Source: Solirubrobacter phytolaccae
GTDB taxonomy: Bacteria > Actinomycetota > Thermoleophilia > Solirubrobacterales > Solirubrobacteraceae
Direction of reading: 5' to 3'
DNA: 36,226 nt
Assembly: GCF_027587195.1 (NCBI RefSeq)
Contig: NZ_JAPDDP010000077.1
Span: 1 to 36,226 of the forward strand
Under the pieces are notes generated by a model. That model was not told the origin of the DNA. It did no database searches and saw nothing but the letters and a program-made list of their open reading frames with translations. A program made the position numbers and the translations under genes. Of this stretch, positions 20,326-28,565 are shown in pieces. Positions within the stretch are counted from its first letter, which is position 1; each line of letters opens with the position of its first letter.

Positions 20326-22271
20326 GCGACCTGCGCGCGACCTACCGGCTCCAGCTCGGCGGCGACTTCGGCTTCGCCGCCGCGCGCGAGCTCGTTCCGT
20401 ACCTGGCCGACCTCGGCGTCTCGCACCTGTACCTGCCGCCGTCGTTCCAGGCGCGGGAGGGCTCGACGCACGGCTATGACGTCGTCGACCCCGGCTCGAT
20501 CTCCAACGAGCTGGGCGGTGAGGACGAGTTCCTGGAGCTGGTCGCGGTCGCGCGCGAGGCGGGGCTCGGGATCGTGCTCGACATCGTCCCGAACCACATG
20601 GCGACGGATGAGAAGAACCGCTACTGGAGCGACCCGGAGCTGCGGCGCAAGTTCTTCGACCTCGACGAGAAGACGGGCCGCCACCGGCGCTTCTTCGACA
20701 TCGACCACCTCGCGGGCGTCCGCCAGGAGGACCCCGAGGTGTTCGCGGAGACGCACAAGCTCGCGCTGCGGCTCGTGAACGAGGGGATCGTCGACGGGCT
20801 CCGGATCGACCATCCGGACGGGCTCGCGGACCCCGCGGGCTACCTGCAGCGGCTGCGCGACGGCGGCGCCGAGCACGTGTGGGTGGAGAAGATCCTCGAC
20901 CCGGGCGAGCCGCTGCGCGACTGGGCGATTGACGGCACCGTCGGCTACGAGTTCCTCAACGACGTCGCCGCGCTGTTCGTCGACCCCGCGGGCGAGGCGC
21001 CGCTGACCGACCTGTGGGTCGAGGTCTCCGGCGACGACCGGCGCTTCGGCGAGCTCGCCTTCGAGGCCAAGCTCGAGCAGGCGCGGACGGCGTTCGCGCC
21101 CGAGGTCGAGCGGCTGCTGCGTGAGGCGCCCGAGCGCGTCGCGGGCCTGGAGCGCGCGCTGGCGTCGTTCCCCGTCTACCGCACCTACGTGGAGCCGTGG
21201 TCGGGGAAGGTGGCCGACGAGGACCGCCACGCCGTCGCCGAGGCCGGCCTGCCCGCCTCGCTGGCCTCCAAGCTGCTGCTGGAGGTCCCGGGCTGGGAGG
21301 CGTTCATCACGCGCTTCCAGCAGACGACGCCGCCTGTGATGGCCAAGGGCGTCGAGGACACGGCGTTCTACCGCTACGCGCGGCTGCTGGCGTTGAACGA
21401 CGTCGGCGGGGACCCGGGCCGCTTCAGCGTGTCCGTGCGTGACTTCCACCGCGGCAACGCCGAGCGGGCGGAGCGCTTCCCGAACAACCTGCTGGTCACC
21501 CAGACGCACGACACCAAGCGCTCCGGCGACGTGCGGGCGCGGATCGGCACGCTCGCGTCGATGCCCGAGGAGTACGCCGCGCACGTGCGCACGTGGCTCT
21601 CCGTCTGCCGCTCGCTGACCAGCGGCGGCGCGCCGACGCCGGTCGAGCAGCTCTTCATCTTCCAGACACTGCTGGGCGCGTGGCCGATCTCCGAGGACCG
21701 CCTGCACGGCTACCTCGAAAAGGCGATGCGCGAGGCCAAGCAGCACACGACCTGGGTCGACGTCAACGAGGAGCACGAGGGCGCCGTGCAGTCGTTCGCC
21801 CGGGCGCTGCTCACGCACCGCGACTTCCTGCGCACGTTCCTGCCCTTCCAGGAGCAGGTGGCCGCGGCCGGCGAGCAGTCGGCGCTGGGCCAGCTCGCGC
21901 TCAAGCTCACGGTGCCGGGCGTGCCCGACATCTACCAGGGCGACGAGTTGCTGTGCCTGTCGCTGGTGGACCCCGACAACCGCCGCGCCGTCGACTGGGA
22001 CGAGCGCCGCGCGGCGCTCGCGTCCGCCGCGCCGCCGGCGAAGCTGCAGGTGATCCGCACGCTGCTGGCGCTGCGCAAGCGGCTGCCCGAGGCGTTCGCG
22101 GGCGCGTACGCGGCGGTCGAGGCGGGCGAGGACGTCGTCGCCTTCACGCGCGGCGAGGACCAGGTCTTCGTGGCCGTCCGCCTGCGGGGCCAAGGCGAGC
22201 TGCCGCGCCCCGAAGGCGAGTGGGCCGCCGAGCTGGAGCTCGACGGCCTCCTGGTGCTCAGCCGGCGGTGA
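20322..22271 (+). CDS. treY: Maltooligosyltrehalose synthase, compact form
   Basis: 649 aa, GH13 subfamily 26. Isomerises the reducing-end alpha-1,4 bond of maltooligosaccharides to the alpha,alpha-1,1 bond. ATYRLQLGGDFGFAAA and YLPPSFQAREGSTHGYDVVDP open the protein; nucleophile Asp163 (DGLRIDHPDGLADP), acid/base Glu189 (VWVEKIL) and Asp397 (TQTHDTKRSGDVRARI) are present, then VPDIYQGDELLCLSLVDPDNRR near the end. It is about 70-120 residues shorter than most TreY (720-775), with the loss mainly between the acid/base Glu and the third catalytic Asp. ATGA overlap with glgX. Its 3' end overlaps the convergent binding-protein gene by 14 nt. Confidence 0.94.
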
Positions 22272-23358
22272 TCGCGCCCTCGTAGGCCAACTCGCGGTCG
22301 CGCGTGACGGCGTAGAGCCCGTACGCGCGCAGCGTGGTCTCGCCGTTGGCGTCGAAGCCGTACGTGCCGAGGACGCTCTGGCGGTTCTGGACGGTGGGCA
22401 GCCAGGCGAGTAGGCCCGCACGGGTGCCGCCGGACGCGACGAAGCCGTCCAAGATCAGCTTCATCGCCTCGTAGCCGTAGGTGTAGTACGGGTCGCGGTT
22501 GCCGAACTGGGCCGGCGTCGGGAGCGTGGCCACGGTCACGAACGTGCGGCGGGCGACGGATCGGGGCAGGCGGCCGACGAAGCCGGTCTCGGCCACGCCG
22601 TCGCTGCCGTAGAGCTGCATCCCGCGCAGCGCGCTGGAGCGGAACAGGCGCACGGCGCCGTTGACCGTGATGCCGGTGTAGGCCATGCAGTCGGCCTTGG
22701 CGCGGCGGACCGCGCTCGGCGCACCGCGGCTGATCCGGCGGTTCGCCACGACCGGAAGCCCGAAGCGCGCGGCGGTCGCGACGGCGTCGGCGTTCATGCC
22801 CTTGCCGTAGACCTCGCCGTCGTGGACGAACGCGAGCGCCTTGCAGCCGCGGTCGCGCATCGCGGTCACGAGCGCGGCGGCCTGCACGTGGTCGTTCGGC
22901 ACGATCCGGAAGAACGTGCGCACGCCGGTCGGGTAGTAGCGGCCGGGCTCGCCGGACGTCGTTCCGGGACCGCCGGTCGAGAGGCCGTTGTACGTGCTCG
23001 AGGGGCTGATCGTCGGGATTCCGACGCGGTTGAGGATCGGCACGGACACCTTGGCGGCGCCCGAGTTGAACTCGCCGATGTAGGCCACGGTGGAGGCGTC
23101 CTTCGCCGCCCTGCGGGCGTTCGCGCGCGTCCGTCCCACCGTCCAGGAGCCGGCGCGCGGCGTGGCGCTGTTGAGCGTGACGAGCCGCACGGGGTTGCCG
23201 GCCTCCTTCAGCGCGCGGCGGGCGCCGTCGTTGACCGCCTTGGTCTGCACGCGCGAGGCGCCGCTCAAGGGCAGGCTCGAGTACACCGTCGGCTGCTGCG
23301 CGGTGGCGGTGGCCGGGAATGCCCCGGCAATGAGGAACGCCGCAATGATCCGTTTCAT
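22258..23358 (-). CDS. Branched-chain amino acid-type ABC solute-binding protein (LivK-like)
   Basis: 366 aa. Signal peptide MKRIIAAFLIAGAFPATATA with cleavage before QQ; no lipobox cysteine. The body shows the type I periplasmic-binding fold of the Peripla_BP_6 family: VYSSLPLSGASRVQTKAVNDGARRAL, then VAYIGEFNSGAAKVSVPILNRVGIPTISPSST, FFRIVPNDHVQAAALV, ALAFVHDGEVYGKGM and YTYGYEAMKLILDGF. Ligand unknown. No Liv permease or ATPase gene is nearby, so it is an orphan binding protein or a receptor. The start is fixed by the signal peptide; it is divergent from the small gene at 23400. Confidence 0.88.
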   Translation of the reverse strand: MKRIIAAFLIAGAFPATATAQQPTVYSSLPLSGASRVQTKAVNDGARRALKEAGNPVRLVTLNSATPRAGSWTVGRTRANARRAAKDASTVAYIGEFNSGAAKVSVPILNRVGIPTISPSSTYNGLSTGGPGTTSGEPGRYYPTGVRTFFRIVPNDHVQAAALVTAMRDRGCKALAFVHDGEVYGKGMNADAVATAARFGLPVVANRRISRGAPSAVRRAKADCMAYTGITVNGAVRLFRSSALRGMQLYGSDGVAETGFVGRLPRSVARRTFVTVATLPTPAQFGNRDPYYTYGYEAMKLILDGFVASGGTRAGLLAWLPTVQNRQSVLGTYGFDANGETTLRAYGLYAVTRDRELAYEGAITAG

Positions 23359-23385
23359 GGCGCGCTTCTCGTACCCCGGCGCTCG

Positions 23386-23391
23386 TAGAAT
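23386..23391 (+). promoter_or_regulatory. Putative -10 box (TAGAAT) for a leaderless start at 23400
   Basis: TAGAAT, one mismatch from TATAAT, ends 8 nt before ATG 23400 and no SD is present. No convincing -35 is seen. It lies in the 41-nt gap between divergent genes. Confidence 0.42.
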
Positions 23392-23399
23392 GAAGCGTG

Positions 23400-23861
23400 A
23401 TGGATCGCAGTGCCGCGGAACGTTTGGTCAAGAAGGATCTGGACGCCGCGACCGGCCTCGGCAAGCCGATCTCCGGCCGGGCGCTCGGTGCGCAGCGTAC
23501 GGTCGAGTCGTATCTGAAGGCCGGCGTCAAGCCGCGCTGGATGGAGCGGATCGCCGAGATCGACAACGCGATCGCCTACCAGAAGCGCCGCTTCGCGCGG
23601 GCGCACCGCACGCTGCGCGAGGAGTCGGCGGGCGACGAGGCGGCGTTCGCGCAGCGCTGGACGGAGTTCGCCGAGCGGGCGCGCTTCGACGAGCTCAACG
23701 AGCTCATCCAGCAGCACAACGACTGGTACCCGATCGAGCGCGACCTGCCGATGGACCTGCGCACGCGCGACTACGTGCTCGTCGGCGGCCGCAGCTACCG
23801 GCGCGAGCCGCTCTCGGCGGAGTGGGTTCTCCACCGGTTCCCAGCTAGGCTCCGCGACTAA
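23400..23861 (+). CDS. Conserved-looking cytoplasmic protein of unknown function
   Basis: 153 aa, no signal peptide or membrane segment. The first two thirds are helical and charged (AAERLVKKDLDAATGLGKP, MERIAEIDNAIAYQKRRFARA, FDELNELIQQHNDWYPIERDLPMD); the C-terminus ends in DYVLVGGRSYRREPLSAEWVLHRFP. I do not recognise the family. ATG 23400 is preferred over GTG 23397 because the -10 box then sits 8 rather than 5 nt away. Its TAA stop is directly followed by the GTG of the glycosyltransferase, so the two are very likely co-transcribed and it may serve the same glucan process. Confidence 0.75.
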   Translation: MDRSAAERLVKKDLDAATGLGKPISGRALGAQRTVESYLKAGVKPRWMERIAEIDNAIAYQKRRFARAHRTLREESAGDEAAFAQRWTEFAERARFDELNELIQQHNDWYPIERDLPMDLRTRDYVLVGGRSYRREPLSAEWVLHRFPARLRD

Positions 23862-25064
23862 GTGCGCATCCTCACGCTCTCCTGGGAGTACCCGCCGATC
23901 GTGGAGGGCGGCCTCGCGCGCCACGTCCGCAAGCTCTCCGAGCAGCTCGTGCGCGACGGCCACGAAGTGCACGTGGTCACGCGCGGCGGCGGGCGCCTGG
24001 ACGCGCACGAGGAGCGCCACGGCGTCCACGTGCACCGCGTGCGCGAGCCCGAGTTCCCCAAGGACGACCTGGACGCGTTCATCGCCTGGGTCGACCACAT
24101 GAACGAGGACATGCTCGCCGCGGGCGCCGAGCTCGGCGGTGGGTTCGACCTCGTCCACTCGCACGACTGGCTGGTGGCCGCGGCCGCGCGCCAGCTCGCC
24201 CGCAAGCGCCGGGTCCCGTGGCTCGTCACCGTCCACGCGACCGAGTACGGCCGCCATCAGGGCTGGGTGAACAAGCACCCGCAGTCCTACATCCACGGCG
24301 TCGAGAAGCGGATGACGCGCGCCGCCGACAGCGTGATCACGTGCTCCGAGTTCATGCGCGAGCAGGTCACGGACATCTACGGGCTCCCGCGCGCGAAGGT
24401 CACCGCGATCCCGAACGGCATCGACCCCACCGACCTGCAGCCCGTCTCGGACCTCCCGCGCCTGCGCGCGAAGTTCGCGGCGCCCGACGAGCAGCTCGTG
24501 CTCCTCGTCGGGCGGCTCGTCTACGAGAAGGGCTTCCACCTCGCGCTCGACGCGCTCCCGGGCCTCATCCGCCGTGTCGGCAAGGTCCGCTTCCTGATCG
24601 CGGGCTCCGGCACGGCCGAGGCCGAGCTCAAGGCGCAGGCCGAGCGCCTGAACCTGATGGAGCACGGCACGTTCATCGGCTGGACGGGCGACGACGTGCT
24701 GCACTCGCTGTACCGGATCGCCGACCTGTACCGGATCGCCGACCTGTGCCTGGTGCCGTCGATCTACGAGCCGTTCGGGCTCGTCGCGCTGGAGGCGATG
24801 GCGTCCGGCTGCCCGACGATCGTCGCCGACACCGGCGGGCTGCGCGAAGTCGTCCCGCGCGGGCGCAAGGTCGGCCTGCGCTTCCGGGCGTCGAGCGTGC
24901 GCTCGCTGGAGCGGATGGCGCAGCAGCTGCTGACCGACGACGAGCTGCGCGACCGGCTCGTCGCGGAAGCCTCCGAGCACGTGCTGCGGTTCGACTGGGC
25001 CGACGTCGCGCGCCAGACGACCGCGGTCTACGAGCGGCTCGTCACGTCCCGCACGACGGCGTAG
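23862..25064 (+). CDS. GT4 glycosyltransferase, glycogen synthase/GlgM-like
   Basis: 400 aa, GT-B fold. N-terminal RILTLSWEYPPIVEGGLARHVRKLSEQL carries the GG donor loop; LVHSHDWL, VTVHATEYGR, VITCSEFM and IPNGID follow; the second domain has LLVGRLVYEKGFHLAL and the EX7E motif (Glu303, Glu311) in YEPFGLVALEAMASGCP. This matches glucan synthases of the ADP-glucose type and GlgM (maltose-1-phosphate synthase). Next to a complete GlgE route without glgM, it may make maltose-1-phosphate from ADP-glucose, or extend glucan directly; sequence alone does not decide. Just before the EX7E motif the segment LYRIAD occurs twice in tandem (18-nt exact repeat). GTG start follows the previous stop with no gap; TAGGCT lies 10 nt upstream. 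Confidence 0.88.
   Translation: MRILTLSWEYPPIVEGGLARHVRKLSEQLVRDGHEVHVVTRGGGRLDAHEERHGVHVHRVREPEFPKDDLDAFIAWVDHMNEDMLAAGAELGGGFDLVHSHDWLVAAAARQLARKRRVPWLVTVHATEYGRHQGWVNKHPQSYIHGVEKRMTRAADSVITCSEFMREQVTDIYGLPRAKVTAIPNGIDPTDLQPVSDLPRLRAKFAAPDEQLVLLVGRLVYEKGFHLALDALPGLIRRVGKVRFLIAGSGTAEAELKAQAERLNLMEHGTFIGWTGDDVLHSLYRIADLYRIADLCLVPSIYEPFGLVALEAMASGCPTIVADTGGLREVVPRGRKVGLRFRASSVRSLERMAQQLLTDDELRDRLVAEASEHVLRFDWADVARQTTAVYERLVTSRTTA
24708..24743 (+). repeat. Exact 18-nt tandem duplication inside the glycosyltransferase gene
   Basis: CTGTACCGGATCGCCGAC occurs twice back to back (24708-24725 and 24726-24743), giving LYRIADLYRIADL where GT4 enzymes normally have a single YR.ADL helix end before the donor-binding EX7E loop. 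No silent differences have built up between the copies, suggesting a recent in-frame slippage event. Confidence 0.9.
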
Positions 25065-25471
25065 GGCTCCACCGTCGCGCCCGCGGGCACGTGCGCGCCC
25101 GCGCCGATCACGGCGTGCAGGCCGACCCGCGCGCCCGCCCCGATGCTCACCGGCGCGTGCCGCGCGGGCTGCGCGTGGATCGGCCGCTCGACGTCCGCGA
25201 ACGTCGGCGCCGCGTCGTCGATCACGGCCCAGTCTTCGATCAGCGCGCCCTCGCCGATCTCCACGCCCGTGTGGGAGACGATCGCGGCGCGCTCGCCCAG
25301 CCGGGCGCCCGCGCCGACCTTCACGGTTCCGCCGTGCGCGGTGATGCGCGCGTCCGGCCCGAGCACCACGCCGCGCCCGAGCACCACACGCGCGCCGCGC
25401 GCGACCTCGATCCGCGCGGTCCGGTGCACGTGCACGTGAGGGCCGGTTGACACGCGTCGCCGGTCAAACAC
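25028..25471 (-). CDS. Left-handed beta-helix hexapeptide-repeat protein (acyltransferase/gamma-CA-like)
   Basis: 147 aa. Repeated [LIV]-G-x-x-x hexapeptides (VARGARVVLGRGVVLGPDARI, VGAGARLGERAAIVSHTGVEIGEGALI, VSIGAGARVGLHAVIGAGAHVPAGATV) predict a left-handed parallel beta helix as in sugar O-acetyltransferases and gamma-carbonic anhydrases. A few His residues (near SHTG, RHAP, LHAV) could be catalytic or metal ligands. Acceptor unknown. Starts GTG 25471 or GTG 25453 are both possible; neither has an SD. The 3' end overlaps the glycosyltransferase by 37 nt. Confidence 0.78.
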   Translation of the reverse strand: MFDRRRVSTGPHVHVHRTARIEVARGARVVLGRGVVLGPDARITAHGGTVKVGAGARLGERAAIVSHTGVEIGEGALIEDWAVIDDAAPTFADVERPIHAQPARHAPVSIGAGARVGLHAVIGAGAHVPAGATVEPYAVVRDVTSRS

Positions 25472-25797
25472 CGCGCGCTACCTTGCTGTGGATCGAACCC
25501 TTCACCACGGAAGCCAAGCAGGTCGGCAAGACCACGCTTGTCCAGGTGCACGGCGAGCTCGACTGCTCCACCGTCCCCTCACTCGAAGGCCAGATGGACA
25601 CCGTCCTGCGCGACGGCGGCGGACCCGTCGTGCTCGACCTGCGGGAGCTGGAGTTCATGGACGTCTCCGGGCTGCGCCTGGCCGTCCGGCTCGAGGCCCG
25701 CGCCCAGCTGCACGGCCAGCCATTCTCGATGCTCGAAGGGGACGGCCAGGTCGCGCGCGTCTTCGAGTTGACCGGAATGCGGCGCTTCGTGAGCTGA
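25447..25797 (+). CDS. STAS-domain anti-sigma-factor antagonist-like protein
   Basis: Up to 116 aa, a single STAS domain: TLVQVHGELDCSTVPSLEGQM, VVLDLRELEFMDVSGLRLAVRLEARA and a C-terminal FELTGMRRFV. The Ser in MDVSGL sits where SpoIIAA/RsbV are phosphorylated by an anti-sigma kinase, so partner-switch control is likely. No kinase or sigma factor gene is nearby. The start is unsure: TTG 25447 (which would overlap the divergent hexapeptide gene) or TTG 25483; no ATG or GTG is in frame. The domain itself is secure. Confidence 0.82.
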   Translation: MTRVAGQTPRATLLWIEPFTTEAKQVGKTTLVQVHGELDCSTVPSLEGQMDTVLRDGGGPVVLDLRELEFMDVSGLRLAVRLEARAQLHGQPFSMLEGDGQVARVFELTGMRRFVS

Positions 25798-25823
25798 ACA
25801 GCACCTCCAGAACGCTACAAGGG

Positions 25824-25841
25824 CGTGGATTTACGTCCACG
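25824..25841. terminator. Small hairpin after the STAS gene
   Basis: Arms CGTGGA and TCCACG around loop TTTACG, 27 nt after the STAS stop. Six perfect base pairs without a T-run; a weak terminator or RNA end. Confidence 0.35.
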
Positions 25842-25852
25842 GCGCATTGACT

Positions 25853-25879
25853 TCTCATGACGTGGCCATGAGCATGAGA
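25853..25879. promoter_or_regulatory. Operator-like CATGAG repeats upstream of the first M6 protease
   Basis: TCTCATG (25853-25859) faces two direct copies of CATGAG (25867-25872 and 25873-25879, the second extended to CATGAGA). TTGACT (25847-25852) is just upstream, and a weak promoter pair ATGACG (25879-25884) / TAGGCA (25902-25907, 17-nt spacer) starts at its right edge. The second protease gene lacks this motif, so it could give copy-specific control. Confidence 0.35.
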
Positions 25880-25919
25880 TGACGCCTGTGGTTCGCGGAC
25901 ATAGGCATTGGAGTGAGGG

Positions 25920-25954
25920 TTCCAATGGGGTCTCCGCGGGGCCTTTGAGTGGAG
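25920..25954 (+). promoter_or_regulatory. Leader hairpin of M6 protease 1, pairing with the SD
   Basis: Inner stem GGGGTC (25927-25932) with GGCCTT (25940-25945) around loop TCCGCGG, using G-U pairs; outer stem TTCCA (25920-25924) with TGGAG (25950-25954), which holds the core of the SD GGAGGGG. The same structure with changed but still paired bases occurs before the second protease gene. It may control translation. Confidence 0.5.
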
Positions 25955-25963
25955 GGGCAGTTG

Positions 25964-28432
25964 TTGTTCAAGAAAGCAGTGCTCGCCGCGGCGGTAGCCG
26001 CGACGGTGGTCGCGGCATCGCCCGCGATCGCGGCGCCGCCCGCGCCGCTCGATCCGCAGAACTGGTCCTTCCAGGACAACCTGACGTGGTCCGACTACAA
26101 GCCGATCCCGGGTCCGGACTACTCGGACGGGACGATCCAGCCGAGCGTCAAGAAGTGGCGCGTCGCGCTGATCATGGTCGACTACCCCGACCGTGAGTTC
26201 ACGATCAGCGGGGCGCCGGGCTCCTCGGTCTTCGGCACGCCGTCGGTGGGCACGGGCAACGTCCCGCGCGACCAGGTGCCGCAGTTCTACGCCGACTTCC
26301 TGAACAAGCCGACGGCGCTCAACAACGGCCAGACGCTGAACCGGTACTGGATGGAGAACTCCTTCGGCAAGTACGGCGTGGAGCTCGTGCCGTTCGGGCC
26401 CTACCGCCTGCCGGAGCCGTCGTACCAGTACCACATCTCCCGCTTCAACGACATCACCGCGGACTGCCCCAAGGACCCGCCGTGTGACGAGACCGGGCCG
26501 GCCGGCGCGCAGAAGTACTTCAACGCCGTGCGCGACGCGTGGAACGCCGCCGTCTCCGCCGAGGTGCGCGCGACGTTCGACAACCAGTACTACGTCTCCG
26601 CGGGCCACGACGAGAGCGCGACGTGGCAGGAGTTCGGCGAGATGATGTTCACCTCGCGCGAGACCGTCAGCGACGCGTTCGGCCCGAAGGCCATCAACCC
26701 GCTGCACCGCAACTGGGCCGTGACCCGCTACGTCCCGTGGACGTCGTGGGCGGCCGCCGCCAACATCTGGCCGAGCGCCACCGGCCGCGCGTCGAGCGAG
26801 GCCGAGAGCTCCGGCATGGGCGTCTTCGCGCACGAGCTCTCGCACAACCTGGGTCTGCCGGACAACTACGGCAACCCGTTCGGCACGCCGACCTCGCGGT
26901 CGGCCGGCGGCATGTGGGACATGATGAGCCGCGGCTCCTTCAACGGCCCGGGCGGCCAGCACACCCGCTGGCAGGTCCCGCCGACGCAGGGCGCCTCGCT
27001 CGGCGCGCAGCACGGCGTCCGCCACAAGCAGAAGCTCGGCTTCGTCGCCAACTCCGACATGGTGCGCCTGAACCGTGACGGCCTGGCGCAGTCCGGCACG
27101 GCCGTGGTCGAGGTCAAGGCCCGTGAGGTCGCCCCGAACGGCGACGTCGCCGGCGTCCAGGTCCTCCTCGACGGCCAGGGCGACCTCAACACCCCCTGCC
27201 GCTCGACGGAGAACCCGCTCTGCGAAGGCCCCTGGATCCAGGCCAACGGCTCGATCCAGGGCCGGTTCCTGGACTACACGGTCGAGGTCGTGCAGCAGAT
27301 CGGCGCGGACTCGTTCGTCGGCGGCCACGGCGTGCTGCTCGCCAAGAGCAACAACAGCGCCAACTGCGGCACGTTCTCCTGCAGCCTCTGGTACATCGAC
27401 TCCAACCCGGAGGACATCAACCAGGTCGACTACGTCAAGGCCGACGGCACGCCCGTCAAGGCCACGATCGGCGACGAGCGCCAGCTCAACGACGCCTCGT
27501 TCAACGTCGGCGTGAACTCCGGCGGCGAGTACGAGTACCTCGCCGCCAACAACAAGCTGCACTTCTACATCATCAACAAGCGCACCGACGAGCAGGGCGC
27601 GCTGCGCTACACCGTCGGCATCCGCTCGACGGCGGGCGCCGGCCCGCAGACCCGCGGCGTGCAGCTCGCGTCGCCGGTCGCCGGCACTTCGGAACGGCTC
27701 GCGACCTGCACGTTCCCGCTCAAGAACACGGGCGTGGCGGCCGACGTGCCGGCCACCCTGCACCCGGGCGCGGCGGCGAAGTACTTCAACAGCGACGTCT
27801 ACCGCCTGTCGGCGACGGCGTCCGGCACAGGCTGGACGGCGCACCTGAAGAACGCGCTGGCCACGGCCGAGTTCGGCCAGACCGTCGACGTGCCGGTCTA
27901 CATCGACAAGGCGGCCGGGGCGGCCGCCTCGGGCTCGGTGACGCTGACGGCGAAGTCGGAGAGCGATCCGTCGAAGACCGTCTCGGCGACCTGCACCACG
28001 ACCGGCGGCACCGTCGGCGGCTCCGTGCCGGCGACGCTGGCGCTGAACCTGGGCACGCCGGCGAGCTTCGGCGCGTTCACGCCGGGCGCGCAGAAGGACT
28101 ACTACGCGTCCACGAAGGCGACCGTCATCTCGACCGCCGGTGACGCGACGCTGAGCGTCGCCGACCCGTCCGCCGTGGCGACCGGCCACCTGGTCAACGG
28201 CGCGTTCTCGCTGCCGGAGGCCCTGCAGGCCAGCGCGGCGCTCGGCGACACGCCGGGCAACACGTACACGGCCGTGAGCGGCTCGCCGCTGACGCTGTTC
28301 TCGTGGGCCGCGCCGACGTCCAACGCGGACGTCGCGGTCGGCTTCAAGCAGCCGATCAAGGCCAACGACGCGCTGCGTACCGGGACGTACGCGAAGACGT
28401 TGACCTTCACGCTGTCGACGACCAACCCGTAG
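25964..28432 (+). CDS. Secreted M6-family metalloprotease (immune inhibitor A-like), copy 1
   Basis: 822 aa. Signal peptide in residues 1-27 (LFKKAVLAAAVAATVVAASPAIAA). The zinc site is HELSHNLGLPD: His290, Glu291, His294 and third ligand Asp300, the HExxHxxGxxD form of M6 enzymes (InhA, PrtV), with a Met-turn in WDMMSRGSFNGPGG. Before it, NRYWMENSFGKYGVELVPFGPYRLP is typical of the M6 domain. Residues about 575-690 look like an Ig-like beta domain, and the end (KANDALRTGTYAKTLTFTLSTT) is a second beta-rich module. TTG 25964 is chosen by alignment with copy 2, with GGAGG 8 nt before it; GTG 25949 or TTG 25961 are in frame. Very similar throughout to the next gene, with which it forms a tandem duplication. 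Confidence 0.92.
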   Translation: MFKKAVLAAAVAATVVAASPAIAAPPAPLDPQNWSFQDNLTWSDYKPIPGPDYSDGTIQPSVKKWRVALIMVDYPDREFTISGAPGSSVFGTPSVGTGNVPRDQVPQFYADFLNKPTALNNGQTLNRYWMENSFGKYGVELVPFGPYRLPEPSYQYHISRFNDITADCPKDPPCDETGPAGAQKYFNAVRDAWNAAVSAEVRATFDNQYYVSAGHDESATWQEFGEMMFTSRETVSDAFGPKAINPLHRNWAVTRYVPWTSWAAAANIWPSATGRASSEAESSGMGVFAHELSHNLGLPDNYGNPFGTPTSRSAGGMWDMMSRGSFNGPGGQHTRWQVPPTQGASLGAQHGVRHKQKLGFVANSDMVRLNRDGLAQSGTAVVEVKAREVAPNGDVAGVQVLLDGQGDLNTPCRSTENPLCEGPWIQANGSIQGRFLDYTVEVVQQIGADSFVGGHGVLLAKSNNSANCGTFSCSLWYIDSNPEDINQVDYVKADGTPVKATIGDERQLNDASFNVGVNSGGEYEYLAANNKLHFYIINKRTDEQGALRYTVGIRSTAGAGPQTRGVQLASPVAGTSERLATCTFPLKNTGVAADVPATLHPGAAAKYFNSDVYRLSATASGTGWTAHLKNALATAEFGQTVDVPVYIDKAAGAAASGSVTLTAKSESDPSKTVSATCTTTGGTVGGSVPATLALNLGTPASFGAFTPGAQKDYYASTKATVISTAGDATLSVADPSAVATGHLVNGAFSLPEALQASAALGDTPGNTYTAVSGSPLTLFSWAAPTSNADVAVGFKQPIKANDALRTGTYAKTLTFTLSTTNP

Positions 28433-28446
28433 CAACGCAGTGCAGG

Positions 28447-28471
28447 CGCGGGCCCGTTGATCGGGCCCGCG
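28447..28471 (+). terminator. Rho-independent-like terminator of M6 protease 1
   Basis: Perfect 10-bp arms CGCGGGCCCG and CGGGCCCGCG around loop TTGAT, followed by TCGTCGTTTCTC, the most T-rich stretch nearby. It starts 14 nt after the stop codon and separates the two protease genes. Confidence 0.75.
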
Positions 28472-28518
28472 TCGTCGTTTCTCCCGTGGGTCCGCGGAGC
28501 GCGGGAGTGGGGTGAGGG

Positions 28519-28554
28519 TTCCAATGGGGCCGCCGCGGGGCCCCGTGAGTGGAG
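28519..28554 (+). promoter_or_regulatory. Leader hairpin of M6 protease 2
   Basis: Inner stem GGGGCC (28526-28531) / GGCCCC (28539-28544), loop GCCGCGG; outer stem TTCCA (28519-28523) / TGGAG (28550-28554) covers the SD. Compared with the first copy, one change on each arm keeps or strengthens pairing (U-G to C-G, G-U to G-C). No clear -10 box lies between the preceding terminator and this leader. Confidence 0.5.
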
Positions 28555-28565
28555 GGGCAGGGAAA

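Noticed and set aside
25447-25484. TTGACA (25447) with TACCTT (25479) as a promoter for the STAS gene
   Set aside because: The spacer is 26 nt, far too long, and TACCTT touches the alternative start. The nearby TTGACC on the other strand has no -10 at the right distance either.
25949-25951. GTG 25949 as start of M6 protease 1
   Set aside because: It lies upstream of and overlaps the SD; alignment with copy 2 favours TTG 25964 after GGAGGGG.
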